Source: Paulinella micropora
Lineage: Eukaryota; Cercozoa; Imbricatea; Euglyphida
Assembly (NCBI GenBank): GCA_009731375.1
Contig: BJOX01000114.1
Location: 512,371-539,675 of the forward strand
Length of the DNA stretch: 27,305 bases
Direction of reading: 5' to 3'
A program made the position numbers and the translations under genes. The stretch's first letter is position 1; each line of letters begins with the position of its first letter. Below the pieces are notes generated by a model that saw nothing but the letters and a program-made list of their open reading frames with translations, was not told the origin of the DNA and did no database searches. Shown one piece after another: positions 19,017 through 27,305 of the stretch.

Positions 19017-22000
19017 ATGCTTTTCATCAACTCGTTCGTTCCTGGCTTCTTGTGTTGGCTGGTCTGGCTGTCGGCGCCATCCGTCCGCCCTGTGCTGGCG
19101 GCCGCCGCGATGCAGGCGAGCACCAACAACCCTGCCTTCCTGAATTTCTACCTGCCCACTGGCGTGGTCAGTCACTCTTTACCTTGCCTTGCCTTGCTGC
19201 TCCTGAGCTTTATGTGCGGCTGTTCATCGCTGTTGCTCGTTTGGTTGCTCATGATTCAATGGGCAGGTGGATCGAGTTTCACCATGCCAATGCGCCTGCT
19301 TATCTTGTTTCATGCATATCGCATGTATGTGCAGGTGGACCACGACGCCAAGTGCGACGTGCGCGTGGTGGAGGAGGCCAACGCGGCGCAGCTGCACTTC
19401 ATCCTGGAACAGCTCGTCAACCTCAGCTACTTCCGCCTGTTCCGCGTGGACTTGAAGAAGGAGTGTCCGTACTGGCGCAAGGAGGGCGAGCCCCCCAAGG
19501 AGTCCCAGTGTGAGTCCGTCCACCCCGACGAGGAGCCGAGGTGCCCTCTGGAGTTCGAAGAAGAAGAGGGTCCGTTCGGGCGCACGCGGCTGCGGGAGAG
19601 GGAGCCGCTGACGTCTGCCGTCGACATGACCATCTCCTCACGCGAGGTGCGCCCAGCCAGCCTGCCTCTCTATCTCCCCTGGGTGTGTGTGTGTGTGTGT
19701 GTGTGTTCGTATGTGTGTTTGTATTCTTTCCTTGCGAATGTGTGTGTGTTTGTGTGTGTGTGTGTTTGGGTGGGGGGGGGGGGGGGGGGGGGGGGGGGGG
19801 NNNNNNNNNNNNNNNNNNNNNNNNNNNNNNNNNNNNNNNNNNNNNNNNNNNNNNNNNNNNNNNNNNNNNNNNNNNNNNNNNNNNNNNNNNNNNNNNNNNN
19901 NNNNNNNNNNNNNNNNNNNNNNNNNNNNNNNNNNNNNNNNNNNNNNNNNNNNNNNNNNNNNNNNNNNNNNNNNNNNNNNNNNNNNNNNNNNNNNNNNNNN
20001 NNNNNNNNNNNNGGGGGGGGGGGGGGGGGGGGGGCGGGGAGCGAAGAGAGAGAGAGAGAGAGAAAGAGAGAGAAGGGTATCTAGAAGGATGGATGAGTGG
20101 TGTTGTGTGCATGTGTGTGTGTGTGTGTGTTGTATCATCTAGGACGAGGTGCTGGACGCCAAGGTTGACCCGTGCGACGACGTGCGGATGCCCACCTTCT
20201 GGCTCAACATGTGCAGCAAGATCGGAGTGAGTGAGGACTCGGAGTACGTCAACCTCAGAAGGAACGAAGAAGGAAACACAGGCTACAACGGCAGTCACGT
20301 GTGGCTGGCGATTTACGAGGAGAACTGCTTCAGTATTGGCTCCAAGGACGACGTGTGCTACGAGGAGCGCGTGCTCTACCGACTCTTATCCGGCATGCAC
20401 TCCTCAACCAACATCCACGTCGCCATGAGATATCGTCCCGTGTTCCGCAATGGGGAGTCGAGCTGGCTGCCCAACGCCACGCACTTCGTCAACCAATTCC
20501 AGGGTCACCCGGAGTACATCAAGAACCTGCACTTCGCCTTCCTGGTGCTGCTGCGTGCTCTCAATAAGGCGGCGCCCTTCTTGTACCATCACAAGTTCTC
20601 TACAGACCCCACCGAGGAGCTGCAGACTTCGCGCCTGGTGCGGCGCCTGCTGGACTCGGATGTGCTGCACGCCTGCCACGAGCTCTTCGACGCCTTCGAC
20701 GAGTCGCTGCTCTTCAAATCCAAATTTAACGACATGACACTGTCGGAGTCCCCCGCCTCCTTGCTCAAAAGACAGTTCAAAGGCGTGTTTCAAAACATCT
20801 CGACAGTTCTGGACTGCGTGAGTTGCCAAAAGTGCAAGCTTCACGCAAAATTGCAGCTTCTAGGAATGGGCACGGCGCTGAAGGTGCTTTTGCTGCCCGA
20901 CCACCTGATCCACACCAGCCTCGACCGCGACGAGATCTCTGCGCTCTTCAACACGCTCTATGCACTCAGCTCAGCCATCAAGGCCGTGCCCGTGCTCACC
21001 CAGCTCTACCAGCAAGAGTACAACGCACGCGCGCGGGAGCCGTTCACCCAGGACCCGTCGCCGCCGGCCCCCACAGACAACGCGCGCACACGCAGCGCCA
21101 GCAGCGGCCTCTTGTCGTTTGCAGAAGACGATTCGCGTTCTGAGTCGGAGGTGTTGGGGGCGCAGGGCACGCAGACAGACCCCATCGCTCTCATGGACAC
21201 TGCTGTTGGCACGATTGCCCGCGCCGCCAACGACCAGCTCATCAATGCACAGCAAGAAGACGCGCTGATCGATGCGGCCATTGGCAGGCGCCCTGAGCTG
21301 CTGCTGTTGGCCAAACATTACTCGCCGGCCCGCTTCCTGCGGCACGCCATCCGCAACCTGCAGGCCCTAACGACCCCACTGCACAATAACCCCACCTCCG
21401 GCGCTGTGGTGAACCCCTCTGGAGAGCTCATTTACGACGCGGTGATTATTGGAGGAGGCCTTGCAGGTGCGGTGGCCGCCTTGTCCCTGCTGGACCGAGG
21501 GGCCCGGGTAGTGCTGATGGAGAAGGAGGGGCACATGGGCGGCAACAGCGCGTGGGCGTCGAGCGGACTCAACGCGGTCGGCGACACGATCAAGGCGGAC
21601 CCAAAGGACTCGTGGGAAGTTTTCCTGAAGGATATACAAAAGACCGGCGGGCCCGCGGTGGTGCCCGAACTGGCAACGGTGCTGGCGGGCCAGAGCGAAA
21701 AGGGCTTGGACTGGTTGCGGACAAGGGTGAAGTTACCTTTGCCGCTAGTCAGCCAGCTAGGGGGCCATAGCTTTGCGCGCACGTACCGGCCAGAAGAAGG
21801 CATGGCCGGCTCCGTACTCATGTTCGCGTTGGAGAAGCTGCTCAAGTCCTATACCAAGCCCGCACAGGCCGGGCTTCCTCCTCCTCTCACCTTCCGCTTT
21901 AAAACCCGCGCCACCAAAATCCTACAGGACAAGAGCGGCGCGGTGCTGGGCGTCGGGTACGAGCACCACGAGGGCGCAACAGAGAGTGAGCAAGCGGCGC

Positions 22001-23084
22001 CGCTCAACGCGTCACGCCAGAATGTCAGCACACAGCACGGCACACTCCGCGCACGCAACGTGGTGCTGACGACGGGCGGGTATGGGCGGGACAGTGCGGG
22101 CCTGCTCAAGCAACACCGGCCTGACCTGGCCACTTACCCCACCACCAACGGACGGTGGGCTACCGGCGACGGGATCTACTTGGCCACCGCGCTGGGCGCG
22201 CAGACCCGCAACCTGGACTCGGTGCAGGTACATCCGACTTCCTTCGTGGATCCCAAGCACCCCGACGCGCACCGCAAGGTTCTTTGCGCCGAGCTGCTGC
22301 GTGGGGTGGGCGGCGTGCTGCTAGACCAAGCCGGACGGCGATTTGTCAACGAACTGGCGCCGCGGGACGTGGTGACGCAGCGTATGCAGGAGCAGGCGCA
22401 GCAGCACGGGCAATCGCTGGAGTTTTTTCTGCTGCTTAACGACAAGGCCGCCGACGAGGCTCCCAAGCACGTGCCGCACTACGTACGCAAAGGGCTGATG
22501 ACGCACTTCGACTCGCTGGAGGCCGCGGCGCACTGGATGGCAGTTCCTGCGCAAACACTGCACTCCGTCATGTCCACGTACGACAAGGCTGCCGCCGGGA
22601 CAGAGGAGGACGCATTTGGCAAACAGAACTTCCCCAACGCCCCGCTCGCCCAAGGCGGGGGCTACGTGGTGGGCAGAGTGACCCCGGCAATCCACTACTG
22701 CCAGGGCGGCGTGTCGATCGACTCGCTGGGTCGTGTGTTGCGAGTGGCGATGGCGAGCGGCGCCGACGGCTCGCAGCGCACCCGGCCGATCCCCGGACTG
22801 TACGCGGCAGGAGAGGTGACCGGCGGATTGCACGGAAAAAACAGACTGGCGGGCAACGGATTGACCGAGGCAGTGGTGTTCGGGCGCGCCATCGCTAGCG
22901 CAATCGATCTGGCAGCTCCGACCGGCCCGCCCGCCCCCGCCGCCCACAGCAACAGCCTGCCCGACAAGGAGCGGCGGCGGGTGGTGGAGAAGGCAGAGCT
23001 GGCCGAGCACTCCACACCCGACAGCTGCTGGATCGCCGTCGAGAAAAACATGTCTGCACCCACACACACACACGCCCACTGACC

Positions 23085-23119
<35 letters not shown>

Positions 23120-23733
23120 TGCCCTCCTGCAGCTTGTGTTTATCCTTGCCCGCGTGAATCTCTCTTCTCCCCGTGTCTTGTTTCCTCTTTCCTCAGCTAG
23201 TTATCCACGGCCACTGCATCTATCCACAGCACGTATATATCTGTATGTAAGTATTTTTACATAGGAAAGCTTTTATGTTTATATATACATACATATATCA
23301 ATTCATTTATGTAAATATATATGTGTATGTCTGCACCCATATCCTTCATTTGCAGAAATGTCTGCTATGCATGTGTCAGTGTGTGTTGTGTGTAGGTATG
23401 ATTTGACAGCGTGTACGTATGTAAGCGTCTTTGTGTGCGTCTGCAGCTATGATTTGACGGCCTTTGCACCGCAGCATCCGGGCGGACCCGAGAGCGTCCA
23501 CGCGGTTCGCACCAGAACTTCCTATGTATATGTCTACATGTATGAATGCGTCAATATATAATATTCGTGCATGTGTGTGGTGATTGTGTGTGTATGTGTT
23601 GTGTGTGTGTGTGTATGTGTGTGTGTGTGTGTGTGTGTGTCAGGAGTGTGGCAAGGACGCGACGGTCATCTACAAGGACATCCACCCCTTGGACTTCCTA
23701 GACGACTTCGAGGTGGTGGGCACGCTGCCCTGA
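19017..23733 (+). CDS. ERO1 - soluble fumarate reductase - cytochrome b5 fusion protein
   Basis: Five exons: 19017-19166, 19335-19646, 20143-23051, 23447-23504 and 23644-23733; phases 0,0,2,0; 1172 residues. The ATG at 19017 opens a signal peptide (hydrophobic core about 8-22). ERO1 part (about 50-447): CDVRVV (C57), YFRLFRVDLKKECPYW, YVNLRRNEEGNTGYNG, AIYEENCF...C, YRLLSGMHSSTNIH and the active-site triad C379-VS-C382-QK-C385, followed by GMGTALKVLLLP. A linker (about 448-584) is partly low-complexity. Fumarate reductase part (about 585-1080): YDAVIIGGGLAG (FAD dinucleotide fold), GGNSAWASSG, VQVHPT (H851), AELLRG (E871), FVNELAPRD (R895), TPAIHYCQGG (H1005) and HGKNRLAGN (R1055), equivalents of the flavocytochrome c/Osm1 catalytic residues. 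Cytochrome b5 part (about 1101-1172): DSCWIAVEKN, then YDLTAFAPQHPGG (H1134) and GKDATVIYKDIHP (H1157), the two haem-ligand histidines. ERO1 oxidises PDIs in the ER lumen, normally passing electrons to oxygen; Osm1-type enzymes reduce fumarate to succinate. The inferred flow is thiol to ERO1 FAD to fumarate. The b5 role is unknown; it may exchange electrons with a reductase. No KDEL-like end is present. Confidence 0.9.
19682..20130. repeat. ERO1-fusion intron 2 repeats: (GT)n, poly(G), gap, poly(G), (GA)n, (GT)n
   Basis: (TG)n from 19682, 29 Gs (19772-19800), 212 Ns (19801-20012), 22 Gs (20013-20034), (AG)n to about 20075 and (TG)n to about 20130. All lie in the second intron (19647-20142). 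Reading frames across the gap are artefacts. Confidence 0.95.
23052..23446 (+). other. ERO1-fusion intron 3 with 34-base poly(C) and duplicated splice-boundary sequences
   Basis: The intron begins at AT|GTCTGCACCCA (23051/23052). It contains poly(C) at 23086-23119 and ends at CTGCAG (23446). Thirteen bases spanning the donor (23050-23062) recur exactly at 23327-23339, and the first bases of the next exon recur at 23397-23410. Confidence 0.75.
23505..23643 (+). other. ERO1-fusion intron 4, (GT)n-rich
   Basis: Donor GCG|GTTCGC at 23505 and acceptor TGTCAG at 23643, with a (GT)n run from about 23586 to 23640. Splicing here restores the cytochrome b5 spacing between HPGG and GKDAT. Confidence 0.8.
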
Positions 23734-23742
23734 GCCCCGCAC

Positions 23743-23743
23743 C

Positions 23744-23804
<61 letters not shown>

Positions 23805-23959
23805 ATGTCCCTTCGCACTCGTGGGCACTCTCCCACCATGAGCCGTGACCTTTCTCTATCTCCGTTGAGCCGCCTTGGGCAGCACTCTCTATCTTCCTCT
23901 CTTTCTCCTCCTCTCTTTCTTTCTTCATCTCTCTCTAGTATTTGTCTACCTATATCTCT

Positions 23960-24038
<79 letters not shown>

Positions 24039-24100
24039 CTATCTCTCTCTTTCTCTCTCATCATCATCATCATCATCATCACAATCATCATCATCATCCT
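23743..24100. repeat. (CT)n, (TA)n and (CAT)n repeats after the fusion gene
   Basis: (CT)n at about 23743-23766, (TA)n to about 23801, CT-rich runs at about 23880-24058 and (CAT)n at about 24058-24100, in the presumed 3' UTR or spacer. An AATAAA lies at 24442-24447; whether it is used for polyadenylation cannot be told. Confidence 0.9.
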
Positions 24101-24109
24101 CGTCATCAT

Positions 24110-26530
24110 TTATGATATCGCATTCTTCAATCCCATTGACTTTGTATCCTTCTTCAAACTGTAACTCTGTGTTCGTCTTTCCACTCAACCATTGTGTAAC
24201 ACTTTCTCGTAGTGAGGGCTCTGCTGCGGTCTGCACACACCTCGCGACACCAGTAGCACGTTTGCTATTGTAGCTGCTGTTTTCTTTGATCTTTTCTTTT
24301 CTTTTTTTTTGTCTTCTCTTCTCTTCGCACCTTTCCATTAGCTCAATTTTTCCCGTATAATTTAGAGACATCGTGTATAGACTAACTTTCATCTATGAAG
24401 TTAATATTAAGTTATTTACAATTATATCAAATTGTCCGAGCAATAAAGATTTTTTCGAGCGCCGCACCGCCGCATGATAATTCAAAATAGAAACATTTAA
24501 ATTAAGCTTATCAGAGTGAGCACTTTAACGACCTGCCAAAATCACTACAGTTGACTTGTCACTGTTTTTGACCGGCCCGTTAGATTCTCCTCTGCACAAC
24601 GTTTCGACTTCACTAACTATTTTCGATTTCTTTCAGAAATGACTTCAAACGATCAAGTCAAAGTTCTTTTTAGAAAAGCCTTCATTAACTATTGCCTTTT
24701 CCCCACTCTATTACCTTTTCCCCTGATTTCCCGTGAAACACACACGTTGCGGTAAATTTGTGGACAATGACTCGGAAGCAAAAGTGACGGAAAACAAGAT
24801 GATATTTGACTTACTTTTTACATCATAACTTAGCCCGGGAAACCGTCCTTTTTCCAAATGCAAATTTCGGACACTTGAAATAAGTCGGACTTGAAGCCAT
24901 CCTCTAGTGGTTGAAAGTTGGCGCAGAATTTGCAGCGCCCCACCACCGTCTGCCAGTCGGCCGCCAGGTTTGTTGTTGAAACCTAACCGCAAGCTCCGAT
25001 ATTCCATTTCCATAATTGTCGCGTGCCTACAAAAATATACGTCGATGGCCCAAAACCAGGATCCATCAGTTATGATCCGAGTCGGGTGCGATCAAGGGGT
25101 TGTAGTGATGCATATGTATTTTTAACCCCCCCTTGGGGTCTTTAGTGGATTCGCCTGTTTAAAAATAATAAAACATATACGGTTAAATTCTTCAGATCAC
25201 CCTGATTCAGAATCTGCAATCTATTTTAAATTGTTTTTTGTAGTTTGACAAACGAAGCATTTGAAGTTGTAAAAAATTTGCCATTTCTTGTGGAAAAATT
25301 TTCGGAAACTTTATCAAAAAGACTGAGGTCGGGCCGCGCCGTAATTTTTTTGCTGCCATGATTCAATGTGGTGAAAAATGGTTTGCAGCCACGATTATGA
25401 TTAAAGAATCTGTTTTGCTTGCTATTTTCTTAGCTTTTAAACTATCGAACATTATCCAATGCATCTCAATAAATAGTTTGATTGAATTTTGAGAAAATTT
25501 CAACATCTCTGAGACACACAGAGTGTAGGCATCACCCCCCGGATAGCCGGTAAAAAGTACCCTTTTCTGGTGTCAGGTGCACCTAGTTTTTTCCCATTAT
25601 TTTCAATATCGTTTGGCCGGATTTGACCTAATGCCATTTTAACCTTGGTCTATTGCCGTTTTCTTTTCGGCTTCACTGAGCTAATATAACGAGACATCAT
25701 TCTCTTTTGGGGATTTGTGTCTGGTTGTATTACCGACTTTTTATTAAGCTATCTTCGGGGATTGTAACATTGGAGTCACCAGCACAAGGCTGATTTCTTT
25801 TCTGGCTTGTTTTTGGAACAGCAGAAAGAAAAATTGGACAGACCTATCTCTTCTGAGTAGGTGTTCCAAAAAACAAATACTCCAGCACATCCCCACACAG
25901 CTCTTTTTGCAAAACTAGACGTCTAGGCGTTTGTGAGTAGGTGTCTCAGTACCCTCTCCACAGCCTGTATCTGTGTCCTCACAAGGAGGCCAGACACCAG
26001 ACCTCGTAGCTGTTCTTTTGTTCTCTCTTGAGACAGAGACAGAGTAGGTCAACAGACGTACAAACAAACACTCACAGTTACAAACAAACTTGAAGGACAC
26101 GAGCGTAGTACTCTACCTTTCAAGTCTGTGCACTTTGTTGCCTCTCAAACCACACACATCAGAGTATTTTTGCAAATCTCTGACTGTCTTTCGACAATAG
26201 GTCTGAACAAGTGTCAGACGACAAGTCGACTTCTCAAGGAGTGCTTCTCTAGCCTCTTTGACATTATCTGTACATAGGTCCTCGTACCTCATAACAGATA
26301 CAACAACAAAAAGAGAAAAAGAAAAGAGGAGTGGAGAAGGAGATCAAATTTTCAGAGAAAGTCGTACAGATTACTTCTTTCTCTCACAAAAAAAAAACAC
26401 ATAAGACATAGAGGTGAGACGCTCTCTCTCTATACTGTCTTTTCGTTTTTTCTCTCTATTCGTTCCTCATAGACGAACAGAGCAATTACGGGGTAGAAAC
26501 AACTCTGTCTCATCCGTATTCCTTCAGCGT
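24110..26530. other. Intergenic region, no gene recognised
   Basis: AT-richer sequence without long or recognisable reading frames. The last kilobase (about 25640-26530) could be a leader or terminal repeat of an element containing the following ORF, but I could not identify paired terminal repeats within the window. Confidence 0.5.
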
Positions 26531-26532
26531 CC

Positions 26533-27305
26533 ATGTCTACTAGGTCTGAAGACTGGCAGGAAGGAGGGGGGGAGAGTGAGCGAACCCCAGGAAACGAAGA
26601 GGAGTTCGTTGACTCTCATGCAGAAGGAGGAGATCTGGCACCTTCCTTTGACACAGGAGGAGCAGAGAATCAATTTTTTACTGCGCCTTCCTTTGACACA
26701 GGAGGAGCAGAGGAAGTCGAGGAGGAGGAGAAGGGAGGAGAGGAAGTGAGGTTTGTGGCAGAATATGGCGACCTAAGTAAGAAGGAGTTTGAGGAGAAGA
26801 AAGGGAAGGATGAGGCCTATAAATGGCTATACATTCCCCAAGAAATGCGATGGGGACAACCCTTGAAGAAGGAGGACATCTGTTACCCTCTCCCAAGGCA
26901 AGCTCTGCCTCTGGCAGAATTCCTCAGAGACGACGGTGCACAGTTACAGGTGCAACATGTCTCATTTGGGGACAATATGTCTTTACTGGAGCTACTCGAC
27001 CTCTCATGGACAGTGTTTGAGTGTGCTATACTCTTTGAGTACCAGACTGGAAAGACTGTGCTGCCATGGAACACAAGAGCACTGGCTAGGTTGCTCGATC
27101 CTGGTCAGGACATTGATTCAATAAAGAGNNNNNNNNNNAACATAAGAGCACTGGCTAGGTTGCTCGATCCTGGTCAGGATTGATTCAATAAAGAGAGTGG
27201 AAAAGGAGTTTAAGTTCAGGAATCCAAAAGGACAGATCAATGTCATGGATGTGTCTCTGAAACTTATGGAGGCCAAGTTAGTGGACCTGGGTAAACTCCA
27301 ACACA
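26533..27305 (+). CDS. Unidentified acidic ORF, partial, interrupted by a 10-base gap
   Basis: The ATG at 26533 opens a Glu/Gly-rich, probably disordered N-terminus. A 15-residue spacing repeats APSFDTGGAE twice (near 26640 and 26685), followed by EEVEEEEKGG. A more ordered part follows: YKWLYIPQEMRWGQPL, LLELLDLSWTVFECAILFEY and TRALARLLDPGQD. After the gap the frame breaks only because the sequence on its two sides overlaps (see findings); coding then appears to continue to the window edge. It is reminiscent of retroelement Gag-like proteins in layout (acidic leader plus helical core), but no zinc knuckle or other diagnostic motif is visible, so no function is assigned. Confidence 0.55.

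Noticed and set aside
19513-19543. Possible 31-base micro-intron with a strong GTGAGT donor inside the ERO1 exon 2
   Set aside because: Removing it shifts the frame and destroys the acidic and AVDMTIS sequence that matches ERO1; the exon is open without it.
21425-23051. Recent bacterial transfer of the fumarate reductase part
   Set aside because: The motifs are of the eukaryotic Osm1/Frd type and base composition matches the ERO1 part in the same exon; no sign of separate origin can be seen without phylogeny.
23052-23082. Stop at 23082 as the C-terminus of the fusion protein
   Set aside because: The open frame past 23051 reads SAPTHTHAH, which is repeat; splicing at AT|GTCTGC gives a full cytochrome b5 domain with both haem histidines.

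Overview
The window is nuclear DNA from a eukaryote, most likely a unicellular alga or other protist. The genes are GC-rich and split by short GT-AG introns. Long microsatellites fill introns and spacers, and non-LTR retrotransposons lie between genes. I cannot name the species. Five N runs (1493-2073, 5269-5278, 5782-5791, 19801-20012, 27129-27138) show a draft assembly that breaks mostly at simple repeats.

Three host genes can be modelled. (1) Bases 190-1134, minus strand: the first four exons of a DEAH-box RNA helicase of DHX35 type, running off the left edge. (2) Bases 4820-8436, minus strand: a seven-exon ER protein of the P5/PDIA6 family, 551 residues, with a signal peptide and a C-terminal HTEL. 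Its thioredoxin active sites are non-canonical: CX4C in the first domain and a single cysteine in the second. (3) Bases 19017-23733, plus strand: a five-exon, 1172-residue fusion of ERO1 (the thiol oxidase that recharges protein disulfide isomerases), a soluble FAD fumarate reductase of Osm1/Frd type, and a cytochrome b5 domain. The ERO1-fumarate reductase junction lies inside one 2.9-kb exon, so it is not a product of exon chaining.

Between them are a pyrimidine/purine tract (1238-2485), an AT-rich spacer without recognisable genes (2600-4800), the 3' part of an endonuclease-bearing LINE with repeated 3' tails embedded in (AAC)n (8830-13860), a (TTAC)n array (14170-14925), and a degenerate LINE with ORF1, apurinic-type endonuclease and reverse transcriptase on the minus strand (about 15040-18664). 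Right of the fusion gene are simple repeats, about 2.4 kb without recognisable genes, and an unidentified acidic ORF (from 26533) interrupted by an apparently false gap.

The strongest biological story is ER oxidative folding. In yeast the soluble fumarate reductase Osm1 is known to take electrons from Ero1 when oxygen is absent. Here the two enzymes are one polypeptide with a cytochrome b5 module, about 10.6 kb from a divergently transcribed P5-type protein. This suggests a dedicated electron route from client thiols through ERO1 to fumarate. A second theme is that several introns in all three genes carry duplicated copies of their own splice-boundary sequence, consistent with intron birth or shifting by tandem duplication.
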